Positions 49,480-57,671 of a DNA stretch of 64,000 nucleotides are shown in pieces. Every line of letters starts with the position of its first letter. Position 1 is the first letter of the stretch. Source of the DNA: Streptomyces sp. yr375 (GTDB lineage Bacteria; Actinomycetota; Actinomycetes; Streptomycetales; Streptomycetaceae); contig NZ_FOFF01000011.1 of assembly GCF_900110755.1 (NCBI RefSeq), forward strand, positions 1 to 64,000. The letters are read 5' to 3'. Both the position numbers and the translations under genes were made by a program. The notes beneath the pieces were generated by a model. That model saw nothing but the letters and a program-made list of their open reading frames with translations, did no database searches and had not been told where the DNA came from.

Positions 49480-50626
49480 ATGCAGCGGCCCGTCCCCGGC
49501 TCAGTCCCCGTCCCTGGCCCCGTTCCCTTGAGCGTGCCCGAATGGTTCACGGTCGACGGCTCGACGCTGAACGTCGCGCTCGTGTACCCGATGCAGGGGC
49601 CCGCCGGCGTGTTCGGCCCCACCTGCGAGACCTGCGCGCGGCTGGCCGCCGAGGAGGTCAACAAGGCGGGCGGTGTGCTGGGCAAGGAGCTGCGGCTCCT
49701 GGAGGTCGACGGGGGCGCCGAACCGCAGCGGGTCGCGGAGGACGTGGAGGCCCTGGTGGCCACCGGCGCCGTCCAGGGGGTCACCGGCTGGCACATCTCC
49801 TCGGTGCGGCAGGCGATCGCCCCGCGCATCGCCCACCGGGTGCCCTATGTCTACACCGCGCTCTACGAGGGCGGCGAGCGCACCGACGGCGTCTACCTGA
49901 CCAGCGAGACCCCCGCCTGGCAACTGCTGCCCGCCATGCGGTTGTTGACCGAGTCCCGGGGGGGTGCGCCGCTGGTTCGTCGTCGGCAACGACTACGTCT
50001 GGCCCCGGCGCACCGCCCGCGCCGCCCGCCGCTACGCCCGCGACGCGCGCGGCCGGGTCTGCGGCGAGGCGTACCTCCCGCTCGGCGCGGACGACTTCCA
50101 CGACGTGCTGCGCCGCATCGAGCGGGCCGACGCCGACGCCGTCCTGATGCTGCTCGTCGGCAGTGACGCGGTCCGCTTCAACCGGGCCTTCGCCGCCGCC
50201 GGACTCGACCAGCGCTGTCTGAGGCTGAGCACGCTGATGGACGAGAACATGCTGCTGGGCAGCGGTCCCGAGGCCACCGCCGACCTCTACAGCACCGCCG
50301 GTTTCTTCGCCTCACTGGCCGACCAGAACACCATGGACTTCCACGGGCAGTACGCCGACCGCTTCGGCGTGAGCGCCCCGACGCCGGGCAGTCTCGGCGA
50401 ATCCTGTTACGAGGGCGTCCTGTTGCTCGCCGCGCTCATCGAACGGGCCCGCACCCTGGACGTGTCCGCGATCGGAGCGGCCGCCGACACCGTCTCGTAC
50501 GAGGGTCCGCGCGGCCTGTTGAGTCTGGACGGCCGGCATGTGCGCCAGCGCATCTACCTGGCCCGGGCGGACGGGCTCGACTTCAACGTCCTCGCCCAAC
50601 TGCGCGCTCCGCACGAGCTGTTGTGA
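49480..50626 (+). pseudogene. AmiC/UrtA-like amide- or urea-binding protein, frameshifted in a G tract
   Basis: Without a signal peptide, a type-I periplasmic-binding fold is encoded in two frames. Part one (from ATG 49480) has STLNVALVYPMQGPAGVFGP, AEEVNKAGGVLGKELRLLEV and PYVYTALYEGGERTDGVYLT. Part two has RRWFVVGNDYVWPRRTARAA, LGESCYEGVLLLAALIERAR and ends NVLAQLRAPHELL. The join is at a run of seven G (49958-49964); with six G the protein would read ESRGVRRWFVV without interruption, about 381 residues. Cytoplasmic AmiC-type proteins sense amides and control amidase or urea genes. It overlaps the convergent MarR gene by 44 bases. The frameshift may be real, phase-variable or a sequencing error. 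Confidence 0.78.
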
Positions 50627-51077
50627 CGTCCTCTTCGTCCTCCAGCACCCCGGCCAGCCGGTCCAGCCGCTCCAGCAGGCCCGCCGGGTCACGGTCCGTG
50701 CCCTTGTCCTCGTCGCTGAGCAGGGGCTCCAACTCGGCCCAGTCGGCCCGTACTTCGCGGATCAGTCGCTGCCAGCGCCGTAGGCCCCGAGGGGTGAGGC
50801 AGGCCAGTACGCGGCGCCGGTCGGCGGGGTCGATCCGGCGGAACACCAGGTTCTGGTCGACGAGTTGGTCGATCAGCTTGGTGGCGCTCGGGGCCGGCAG
50901 GAAGGCGTGGTCGGCGACGGCCGTCATGTGGTGCCCCTGCCCGTCCGACAGCAGGTCCAGGACTCGCCACGCCTCCACCGAGCAGTCGAACTCGTCGAGC
51001 ACGGACTGGAGTCGGCGGACGGCGAGGCGCTCGGCCCGGGTCAGCAGACGGAGCAGTTCCTGGGGCCGCCTCGCCAT
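50583..51077 (-). CDS. MarR-family transcriptional regulator
   Basis: About 164 residues. The winged helix is seen in HHMTAVADHAFLPAPSATKL, then IDQLVDQNLVFRRIDPADRR and RVLACLTPRGLRRW, with the MarR wing Asp/Arg set. Start ATG 51077 has AGGAG at five bases; the GTG two codons earlier has none. The C-terminus overlaps the AmiC-like gene by 44 bp on the opposite strand. It is divergent from the urt remnant, so it may once have regulated urea or amide uptake. Ligand unknown. Confidence 0.85.
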   Translation of the reverse strand: MARRPQELLRLLTRAERLAVRRLQSVLDEFDCSVEAWRVLDLLSDGQGHHMTAVADHAFLPAPSATKLIDQLVDQNLVFRRIDPADRRRVLACLTPRGLRRWQRLIREVRADWAELEPLLSDEDKGTDRDPAGLLERLDRLAGVLEDEEDVTTARAERAVGRGR

Positions 51078-51133
51078 CGCCACTCCTGCGCTCGAAGTCC
51101 TGGTTCCCCGTGCGGGGTTGGCGGGAGCCTACC

Positions 51134-51237
51134 GGAAAGGCGAATAGATCCTTTCCGTAGGAAGTAACAATGCTCGCGTAATTACTTCCGCCAGAAACTG
51201 TTCTTCAATTGCGCGGAAACGCGGGGGAAACAGTTTC
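51134..51237. promoter_or_regulatory. Inverted repeats and GlnR-like half-sites upstream of the urt remnant
   Basis: Three inverted repeats: GGAAAGG/CCTTTCC (51134-51156), GGAAGTAA/TTACTTCC (51160-51189) and GAAACTGTT/AACAGTTTC (51194-51237). Within the last, GAAAC recurs at 51194, 51216 and 51227 in exact 11-bp register (TCAAT at 51205), the pentamer-n6-pentamer spacing of GlnR boxes (gTnAc-n6-GaAAc). Nitrogen control of urea uptake fits, but the match is only suggestive. Confidence 0.45.
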
Positions 51238-51318
51238 CTCGCAGGCTGGGCGCGCTTCCACTGTCCCCAGTGTCCTTCCGCTCTCTTCGCATCGCCCCTC
51301 GGGGCACGGAGGTTTCGT

Positions 51319-51719
51319 ATGTCCGGGCTCAGCATCAGCAGACGAGGCCTGTTGGCCGGTATCTCGGCCGTGGGCGCCACCGCCGCGCTCAGCGCCTGTG
51401 GCGCCAAGACCGGTGACAGCACCTCGACGGACGGGGCCGGCGCCTCCGCCGACACCTCCGGCAGCACGGTCAAAGTGGGTCTGCTGAACTCGCTGTCGGG
51501 CACCATGGCCATCAGCGAAGTCACCGTCCACAACGCGCTGTTGCTCGCCATCAAGGAGATCAACGCGGCCGGCGGGGTGCTCGGCAAGAAGCTCAAGGCC
51601 GTCAGCCAGGACGGTGCCTCCGACTGGCCCACCTTCGCCGAGAAGGCCGAGGCGCTGATCAAGGACGACAAGGTCGCGGCCACCTTCGGCTGCTGGACCT
51701 CCGCCAGCCGCAAGGCCGT
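51319..51719 (+). pseudogene. urtA: Urea ABC transporter binding protein, N-terminal fragment
   Basis: Start ATG 51319 behind GGAGG. A Tat-like lipoprotein signal ([20 protein letters not shown] then SAC, lipid Cys27) precedes [40 protein letters not shown] and [19 protein letters not shown], unmistakably UrtA. Homology ends after about 134 of an expected ~400 residues. The frame then runs into sequence antisense to a permease gene, so the rest of urtA is lost. The truncated product could be secreted but not bind urea. Confidence 0.82.
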
Positions 51720-51721
51720 GG

Positions 51722-51953
51722 TGGCGGTACGGGTGGGGTTACGGGTACGGCGTCCGCGCAGGACCCCGAGGGAGGCGAGGCCGCCGGGCAGGAAGCCGAC
51801 CGCCAGGACGAACAGCAGGCCCTGGAGGTACGTCCACGCGGCGGGGAAGGCGTCGGAGAGGGTGCTCTGCGCCCAGGCCACGGCGATCGCGCCGAGCACC
51901 GCGCCCACCAGCGAGGCCCGGCCGCCGACCGCCGCGCCGAGCCCGTCGCCGGC
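51722..51953 (-). pseudogene. urtC: Inverted C-terminal fragment of urea transporter permease
   Basis: Read on the minus strand this segment gives [20 protein letters not shown], then [20 protein letters not shown] and [15 protein letters not shown], the last ~75 residues of UrtC-type permeases. It is in the opposite direction to the flanking urtA, urtD and urtE pieces, so the fragment has been inverted in place. Its native stop is missing at the left junction (near 51720), and the N-terminal three quarters are gone. Confidence 0.75.
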
Positions 51954-52232
51954 ATGAGCCACGACGAACGCGAGGCCACCGGCGAGCTGTTGCAGCGGGT
52001 GAGCGCGGACCACACCGTCGTCGTCATCGAGCACGACATGGACTTCATGCGCTCCTTCGCCCGCAGCGTCAGCGTCCTGCACGCCGGCAAAGTCCTCAGC
52101 GAGGGCTCCGTCGCCGAGGTCCAGGCCGACGCCAAGGTCCAGGAGGTCTACCTCGGCCGCGCCTCCGAACCCGTGACCGTGCCCGTGCCCGAACCGGCCG
52201 CCGCTGCCGTGCCCGTCGCCGAGGAGGCGTGA
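51954..52232 (+). pseudogene. urtD: Urea transporter ATPase, C-terminal fragment
   Basis: Reads [60 protein letters not shown] and VQEVYLGR, the last third of UrtD (post-Walker-B, switch His in EHDM). Walker A, signature and Walker B are missing, so it cannot hydrolyse ATP. The join to the inverted urtC piece is at GCCGGC just before ATG 51954. A Pro/Val-rich tail follows and the stop precedes urtE by five bases. Confidence 0.8.
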
Positions 52233-52237
52233 CACCC

Positions 52238-52957
52238 ATGCCAGAGACGCTGGAGACGCTGCACATGCTGGAGATCAACGACGTCCGGGCGGGCTACGAC
52301 CGCACCACCGTCCTGCACGGGGTGACCGTGGCGGTGCCGAAGGACGGCGTCGCGGCCGTCCTGGGCCACAACGGCGCGGGCAAGAGCACCCTGCTGCGCG
52401 CCGCCATGGGCCTGATCAGGCCGACCGGCGGGACCGTCCGGCTCGACGGCGAGGACATCACCCGCCTCGCCCCGCACCAGCGCGTCGCGCGCGGGATGGC
52501 GTACGTCCCGCAGGGCCAGCAGTCCTTCCCGCACCTCACCACCGCGGAGAACCTCCAGCTCGTCGCCGACGGCCGCCCCGCGGGCAGGGAGGCGATCGCC
52601 GAGGCGCTGGACCTGTTCCCCGTCCTGCGCGAACTGTCCGGGCGGCGCGCCGGTCTGCTCTCCGGCGGGCAGCGCCAGCAGCTCGCCATCGCCCGGGCCC
52701 TGGTCACCAGGCCGCGGCTGCTCCTGCTCGACGAACCGACCGAAGGCATCCAGCCCTCCGTCGTCGCCGAGATCGAGGAGACGATCCTGACGCTCGCCCG
52801 GCGCGGCGGACTCTCCGTCCTCCTCGTCGAACAGCACGTCGGCTTCGCCATGCGCGCCGCCCGCCACTACCACGTCCTGGAGGCGGGCCGCGTGACCTCC
52901 TCCGGCGAGGGCGGCACGGACGCCGAGCAGACGGTACGGGCGGCACTCAGCGTGTAG
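52238..52957 (+). CDS. urtE: Urea/branched-chain amino acid ABC transporter ATPase (UrtE)
   Basis: An intact 239-residue LivF/UrtE-type ATPase. Walker A GHNGAGKST, Q-loop YVPQGQQSFPHLT, signature LLSGGQRQQLAIAR, Walker B LLLLDEPTEGIQ and switch LVEQHVGFAM are all present. The start is ATG 52238 for its spacing from GGAGG; GTG 52229 overlaps the urtD stop (GTGA), and ATG 52265 is a further option. With urtA-D broken it has no partners here, so it is likely a relic unless it serves another transporter. Confidence 0.88.
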   Translation: MPETLETLHMLEINDVRAGYDRTTVLHGVTVAVPKDGVAAVLGHNGAGKSTLLRAAMGLIRPTGGTVRLDGEDITRLAPHQRVARGMAYVPQGQQSFPHLTTAENLQLVADGRPAGREAIAEALDLFPVLRELSGRRAGLLSGGQRQQLAIARALVTRPRLLLLDEPTEGIQPSVVAEIEETILTLARRGGLSVLLVEQHVGFAMRAARHYHVLEAGRVTSSGEGGTDAEQTVRAALSV

Positions 52958-53100
52958 GGGGCAGTCGGGGTCGGGCAGGGGTCGGCCCCTGATGTTCACA
53001 GCCGTGGGCCGCTATCATCCTCTAAAGGTAAAATGTGAGGTTTGCCCGCATGGGTCGGGGGCCGCCCTCCCGACGAGCTGCCGTCCCGCCGGAGTGATCG

Positions 53101-53949
53101 ATGTTCCGCAAGCGCCCCACGGACGACGGTGACGAGCTGCTGGCCAGGCTCGGTTCGCTGACCGCCCAGGCGCGCGAGCGCGCGGAGCTCCAGCGCTCCC
53201 GCGTCGAGCTGGCGCTCGCCCTCCAGCGCGGCATGCTGCCCAGGGACCTGCCGGCGGCCCCCGGATTCCGCCTGGCCGTGCAGTACGCGCCCGCCTGCTA
53301 CGGCCTCAACGTGGGCGGCGACTGGTACGACGCCTTCACCATGCCGGACGGGCGCATCGGCCTGTCCATCGGCGACGTCCAGGGCCACAACATAGAGGCG
53401 ACCGCGTTCATGGGCCAGGTCCGGGTCGGCCTGCGCGCCCTCGCCTCCGTCACCGGCGAGCCCGGCGAACTCCTCGCCCGGACCAACGAACTGCTCCTCT
53501 CCCTCGGCAGCGACCTCTTCGCCACCTGCACCTTCATGCGCCTCGACCCCGCCACCGGGATCCTGGAGAGCGCCCGGGCCGGGCACGTCCCGTGCGTGTG
53601 GGCCACGGCGGACGGCAGGTCCGGCGTCGCCGAGGACGAGGGCGGACCGCCCCTCGGCGTCCAAGGCGGCACGGACTACCCGGTCACCCGGTACCGGCTC
53701 ACCCAGGGCGGAGTGTTCGTGCTGCTCACGGACGGGGTGGTGGAGGGGCCGACCCTGAACGTCGAGGAGGGCCTCGACCAGGTCGTACGGCTCGCGGGCA
53801 GCGCCGCCGTCGCGGGCATGGACGCGGCCGCGCTCGCCGCCGAGGTGATCAAGGGCGCGGAGCGCGTCGGCCACGAGGACGACGCCGCCGTGCTCGTCGT
53901 ACGCCACGACGGACGGGCGGGCCCGGACGCCCCCGGGGTTGAGCCATAG
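53101..53949 (+). CDS. SpoIIE-family PP2C-type serine phosphatase
   Basis: A 282-residue protein: a short coiled N-terminal helix (TAQARERAELQRSRVELALA) then a PP2C/SpoIIE catalytic domain. Metal-site residues lie in LNVGGDWYDAF, IGDVQGHNIEA and the C-terminal RVGHEDDAAVLVV. Such phosphatases dephosphorylate anti-anti-sigma factors in partner-switching cascades. Start ATG 53101 has GGAG upstream. No sensor domain is fused; the following MASE1 membrane protein could provide sensing. Its 3' end is part of a 34-bp tandem repeat. Confidence 0.88.
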   Translation: MFRKRPTDDGDELLARLGSLTAQARERAELQRSRVELALALQRGMLPRDLPAAPGFRLAVQYAPACYGLNVGGDWYDAFTMPDGRIGLSIGDVQGHNIEATAFMGQVRVGLRALASVTGEPGELLARTNELLLSLGSDLFATCTFMRLDPATGILESARAGHVPCVWATADGRSGVAEDEGGPPLGVQGGTDYPVTRYRLTQGGVFVLLTDGVVEGPTLNVEEGLDQVVRLAGSAAVAGMDAAALAAEVIKGAERVGHEDDAAVLVVRHDGRAGPDAPGVEP

Positions 53950-54022
53950 GGCCGGGCCCGGACGCCCCCGGGTTGAGCCGTAGGGCCGGGCCCGGCGGAC
54001 CCCGGGTTCAGCCATAGGGCCC
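53919..54022. repeat. Three 34-35 bp tandem repeats across the SpoIIE stop codon
   Basis: Units at 53919, 53954 and 53988 share a GGGCCCGGACGCCCCCGGG-type head and a TTGAGCCATAGGGCC tail, with few differences. The phosphatase TAG (53947-53949) lies in unit 1. Each unit has GGGCC/GGCCC self-complementarity and could fold as a 3'-end hairpin. Confidence 0.8.
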
Positions 54023-54068
54023 GGACCCGGTGTCTCCCGCCTCGCCGACGGCAGCGCGCCGGTGTCTG

Positions 54069-55058
54069 ATGGCTGCTGTGGTGGGTACCCCGGATCTGCG
54101 CCGACCAGCCGTCTTCGCCGTCGAGACGCTGGCCGTCGCCGTCTGCTACTACGCGGCGGGGCGGCTGGGGCTCATGCGGGAGCTGGTCGTCGAGGGCGCC
54201 GTCTTCACGCCCATCTGGCCGCCCACCGGCGTGGCGGTGGCCTGCCTGCTGATCTTCGGGCTCCGCTCCTGGGTCGGCATCGCCCTCGGAGCCCTCCTCG
54301 TGATCATGTCCCTGACCCCGCTCCGGCCCGTGGTGATCGGCAACCTGGTGGGCAACACCGCCGCCCCCGTCTGCGCGTACCTCATGCTCCGCGGGGTGGG
54401 CTTCCGCACCGACCTGGCCCGGTTACGGGACGGCCTCGCCCTGGTCTTCCTGGGCGCTCTCACCGCCATGCTGCTCAGCTCGACCATCGGCGTCGGTCTG
54501 CTCGTCCTCACCGACCGGCTCGCCGAGCACAGCTTCTGGCCCGTCTGGCTGGCCTGGTGGGTCGGCGACGCGATGGGCGTGCTGATCGTCACCCCGGTCC
54601 TGCTCGTCCTGCACACGGTGCGCCGCCCCCTGCGCCTGTCCCGCTGGAAAGAGGCCTCGGGCCTGGCCCTGACCGCCTGCGCCCTCGTCCCCCTGGCCAC
54701 GCACAGCCCCGTCAGCCTGCTGTTCCTCGTCTACCCGCTGCTGATCTGGGCGGCGCTGCGCTTCCAGCTCGCCGGCAGCATGCTGTGCGCCCTCTTCACA
54801 TCGGTCATGGCCACGATCGCCGCGACGGACGAGGTCGGCCCCTTCGAGGGCCTCACCCGCGTCGAGGTGATGATCAAGCTCCAGGCCTTCAACGGCACGA
54901 TGGCCCTCACCGCGCTGCTCCTCTCCGCGGTGATCACCGAGCAACGCAACACCAGACGCTCCGTGGAACACGCCTGCCAGGAACTGGTCGAGGTCCTGGA
55001 ACACCTCACCGCAGGCGAGACCCCACCCGGCCGGCCGACGAAGGAAACGGAGCACTGA
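54069..55058 (+). CDS. MASE1-domain integral membrane sensor without output domain
   Basis: About 329 residues with eight or so hydrophobic helices, the MASE1 fold (FTPIWPPTGVAVACLLIFGL, GNLVGNTAAPVCAYLMLR, FWPVWLAWWVGDAMGVLIVT). A short cytoplasmic coil ends it (TEQRNTRRSVEHACQELVEV). MASE1 is usually fused to kinases, GGDEF or SpoIIE domains; here no output domain is attached. Its neighbour 120 bases upstream is a sensor-less SpoIIE phosphatase, so the two may form a split system. Start ATG 54069 is tentative; GTG 54030 is in frame. Confidence 0.78.
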   Translation: MAAVVGTPDLRRPAVFAVETLAVAVCYYAAGRLGLMRELVVEGAVFTPIWPPTGVAVACLLIFGLRSWVGIALGALLVIMSLTPLRPVVIGNLVGNTAAPVCAYLMLRGVGFRTDLARLRDGLALVFLGALTAMLLSSTIGVGLLVLTDRLAEHSFWPVWLAWWVGDAMGVLIVTPVLLVLHTVRRPLRLSRWKEASGLALTACALVPLATHSPVSLLFLVYPLLIWAALRFQLAGSMLCALFTSVMATIAATDEVGPFEGLTRVEVMIKLQAFNGTMALTALLLSAVITEQRNTRRSVEHACQELVEVLEHLTAGETPPGRPTKETEH

Positions 55059-55153
55059 GCGGCTCCGGTCGCCGCCGTCGACTCCCTGCCGCCGGTCGGC
55101 CGTGCGGAGAAGCACCCCGCCGTCGTGTCGGCGCCGGTAGCGTGGCGGGGGTG

Positions 55154-55687
55154 ATGGTGGGTGCCCGGGAGACCCGGTTGATCGTGCTGCGGGGCAACAG
55201 CGCCTCGGGCAAGTCGTCGGTGGCGGCCGGCCTGCGGGACAGGTTCGGCCGCGGTCTGGCGCTGGTCGGTCAGGACAACCTCCGCCGGGTCGTGCTGCGC
55301 GAGCACGACCGCCCCGGCGCGGCGAACGTCGGCCTGATCGACGCTGTCGCCCGCTACTCACTGGACGCCGGGTATCACGTCGTCATCGAGGGCATCCTGT
55401 ACGCCGACCGCTACGCCGCCATGCTCGCGCGACTGCGTACGGACCACCGCGGCCCGACCCACGGCTACTACCTCCACGTGCCGTTCGCCGAAACCCTCGT
55501 ACGCCACGCCGGCAAGCCGATCGCCCACGAGGTCGGCGAGGCGGACCTGCGGGACTGGTACAAGGATCTGGATCTGCTGCCGGGCGCTGTCGAGACCGTC
55601 ATCGGCGCCGACAGCACCCTCACCCAGACCGTCGACCGCATCATGCGCGACACGGGCTTGGACCGCCTTCCCGCCCGGGAGCACTGA
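55154..55687 (+). CDS. P-loop (AAA_33-type) small-molecule kinase-like protein
   Basis: A 177-residue P-loop NTPase. Walker A VLRGNSASGKSS (G14-S21); VGQDNLRRVVLREHD and YHVVIEGILYADRYAAML give the Walker-B/acceptor region. This is the group containing zeta toxin-like, gluconate- and chloramphenicol-phosphotransferase-like kinases. The substrate is unknown. Start ATG 55154 lies after a G-rich stretch; neighbouring GTG codons (55151, 55157) are alternatives. It lies 95 bases after the MASE1 gene and converges on the APH-fold gene. Confidence 0.8.
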   Translation: MVGARETRLIVLRGNSASGKSSVAAGLRDRFGRGLALVGQDNLRRVVLREHDRPGAANVGLIDAVARYSLDAGYHVVIEGILYADRYAAMLARLRTDHRGPTHGYYLHVPFAETLVRHAGKPIAHEVGEADLRDWYKDLDLLPGAVETVIGADSTLTQTVDRIMRDTGLDRLPAREH

Positions 55688-55707
55688 CACTCTTCGTCAG
55701 CCCCCCG

Positions 55708-56697
55708 TCAGTACTCGGCGTCGAGCGTTTCCGCCAGTCGTGAGACCGCGGTCAGGTCGGGCACCGTGTGCAGGGAGGTGACGGCCTGGTGGCTGGCGAA
55801 GTCGCGTTGCGCCGGGGTCAGGGTCGGGTCGATGGCGGACTCGGTCTGGACGCGGATGTAGTTGAGGGCCGTTGCGAAGAGCATCGAGAAGGAGTCCAGG
55901 CCCTTGACGACCGGGCCCCCTCCGGCCTCCCGGTAGGCCCGCAGCACGCGTCGGGCGGCGGTGGCGTCGAAGTGGTTGCCGCCCGACCAGATGTACACGG
56001 CGCGGGCGAGTTCGCGGCCCGCCGGGATCGGTCCGGCGTTGTCCCAGTCGAGGAGAACCGGTCCGGTCGGGCCGACCAGCACGTTCTGGGGCTGTACGTC
56101 GAGGTGCGAGGTCACCCGGTCGCCGGTGCCGGACGGCGTGACGTGGGGTGCGAGGTCGGTGGCCGACGTGGCGATGAAACGGCCCAGCGCGTCCGACCAC
56201 GGCAGGCCCGCCCGCCGGACCCCTTCGTGGAGCCTCGCCCAGTCGGCGGCCTCGGGGCACTGCTCGTACCAGGGATCGAGTGCCTCGCTCGTGCCCGCGC
56301 CTGCCGTGTGCAGGAGGGCCAGGGTCCGGCCGCACCAGCTCAGGATCTCCGGGTCGGAGGCGTCCGCCCGTGTCCCGTCGACCCAGTCGTACAGCTTCAC
56401 GTAGGACCCGTCGGACCCGTCCGGCGTGGGGGCCAGCCGCGAGACGTGGGTGCCCGCGCGGTTCGGCAGCAGCCGTGGCGAGGCGATGCCCAGCTCCTCG
56501 GCGGCGTCGCGCAGCGCGGACTCCCGGCGGACCTGCGCCTCGTCGCAGCCGAAGAGAAGCTCCTTCACCGCCCATGACGAGCCGTTCCCGGACAGCTTCC
56601 AGATCTGCCCCAGCGCGCCACGGGTGACGGGTTCGACGGTCCACGGCCCGCTGCCGAGCGCATAGGCGTCCGCGATGACGTCGGCCATGTGCTGCAT
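55708..56697 (-). CDS. Aminoglycoside-phosphotransferase-fold (APH) kinase-like protein
   Basis: A 329-residue protein-kinase-like phosphotransferase. The catalytic loop is TSHLDVQPQNVLV (His-x-Asp-x4-Asn) and the metal Asp is in VLLDWDNAGP; the ATP-binding N-lobe has SSWAVKELLFG with the conserved Lys. The substrate may be an antibiotic, a sugar amine or a metabolite; specificity cannot be inferred. Start ATG 56697, with a second ATG three codons inside. It ends 21 bases from the convergent kinase and begins 22 bases after the methyltransferase stop, so it is probably co-transcribed with that gene. Confidence 0.85.
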   Translation of the reverse strand: MQHMADVIADAYALGSGPWTVEPVTRGALGQIWKLSGNGSSWAVKELLFGCDEAQVRRESALRDAAEELGIASPRLLPNRAGTHVSRLAPTPDGSDGSYVKLYDWVDGTRADASDPEILSWCGRTLALLHTAGAGTSEALDPWYEQCPEAADWARLHEGVRRAGLPWSDALGRFIATSATDLAPHVTPSGTGDRVTSHLDVQPQNVLVGPTGPVLLDWDNAGPIPAGRELARAVYIWSGGNHFDATAARRVLRAYREAGGGPVVKGLDSFSMLFATALNYIRVQTESAIDPTLTPAQRDFASHQAVTSLHTVPDLTAVSRLAETLDAEY

Positions 56698-56719
56698 GTG
56701 CGTACCTCTCAGTACCTGG

Positions 56720-57526
56720 TTACGGCTTGATGCCGACGCCCGTCCAGAGGCTGACCTCGGCGTCCGTGGCCTCGACGGGGCCGTCCGGGCGCCAGCGGTG
56801 GCCGACCGTGACGCCGGGGGAGAGGAGGTCCAGCCCGTCGAAGAAGCGGGCGACGTCCTTCTGCGCGCGGAACTGCACCGGCGTGCCGGCGCCCGTGTAG
56901 ATGTCGGTGACCTTCTGCCAGGTGGCCGGGTCGAAGTCGGGCGTGCAGTGGCTCAGGGCCAGCGCGCTGCCCGAGGGCAGTACCTCCAGCAGCCGGCCGA
57001 CGATGCCGTACGGGTCCTGGGCGTCGGTGACGAAGTGCATGAGGGCGTTGAGCGACAGGGCCACCGGCTGGTCCAGGTCCAGGATCTCGGCCAGCGCGGG
57101 CGAGTTCAGCAGCGTGCCGGGGTCGTTGACGTCCGCCTCGACGTAGGTCGTACGGCCCTGAGTGGTGCTGCGCATCAGGCGCTCGGCGTACTTCAGGACG
57201 AGCGGGTCGTTGTCGGCGTAGACCACCCGCGCCTCGGGGACCACGGACTGCGCGACCTGGTGCAGGTTCGGCTCGGTGGGGATGCCGGTGCCGATGTCCA
57301 GCCACTGGCGGATGCCGTGCTCGCGGGCGAGGACCCGGGTGGCCCGGTGCATGAAGGCGCGGTTCTCGAGGGCGCACGTGAAGATCCCCGGGTAGGCCGC
57401 CGCGACGGTCTCGGCCGCCTGCTTGTCGACCTCGAAGTGGTCCTTGCCGCCGAGGTAGTAGTCGTACATGCGGGCGGAGTGCGGCCTGCTGGTGTCGATG
57501 TCCCGCGCGGCGTTCGAGGTGGTCAT
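56720..57526 (-). CDS. DUF574 SAM-dependent methyltransferase
   Basis: A 268-residue protein of the actinobacterial S-adenosylmethionine methyltransferase family (PF04672/DUF574). It starts IDTSRPHSARMYDYYLGGKD HF-like, the family hallmark, and has SAM motif I QWLDIGTGIPT, VVYADNDPLV and MHFVTDAQDPYGIV. Substrates are unknown; many paralogues sit beside XRE/DUF397 regulator pairs in streptomycetes, as here. The 5' leader has an extreme G/C-strand-biased tract (57550-57571). A downstream APH-fold gene follows 22 bases after the stop. Confidence 0.88.
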   Translation of the reverse strand: MTTSNAARDIDTSRPHSARMYDYYLGGKDHFEVDKQAAETVAAAYPGIFTCALENRAFMHRATRVLAREHGIRQWLDIGTGIPTEPNLHQVAQSVVPEARVVYADNDPLVLKYAERLMRSTTQGRTTYVEADVNDPGTLLNSPALAEILDLDQPVALSLNALMHFVTDAQDPYGIVGRLLEVLPSGSALALSHCTPDFDPATWQKVTDIYTGAGTPVQFRAQKDVARFFDGLDLLSPGVTVGHRWRPDGPVEATDAEVSLWTGVGIKP

Positions 57527-57549
57527 GCTGTGCCTTTCGGAGTGTCCGT

Positions 57550-57571
57550 GGGGGGTGGGTGTGGGGTGGGG
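57550..57571 (+). other. Potential G-quadruplex motif in the methyltransferase leader
   Basis: Four G runs (6, 3, 4 and 4 G) separated by 1-3 bases on the plus strand, directly upstream of the minus-strand DUF574 start (57526). On the mRNA the tract is C-rich. It meets the G3+N1-7 rule for a G-quadruplex on the template strand. Confidence 0.55.
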
Positions 57572-57671
57572 TGTGGAGTTTTCGGGCAGGTCGGGCCGGA
57601 GGCGGCCGGATCCCGCCCGTACGAGTTCGGTCGCGCCGGCGGGTCTCGCGGGTCTCGCGTGTCCCGTGGGT

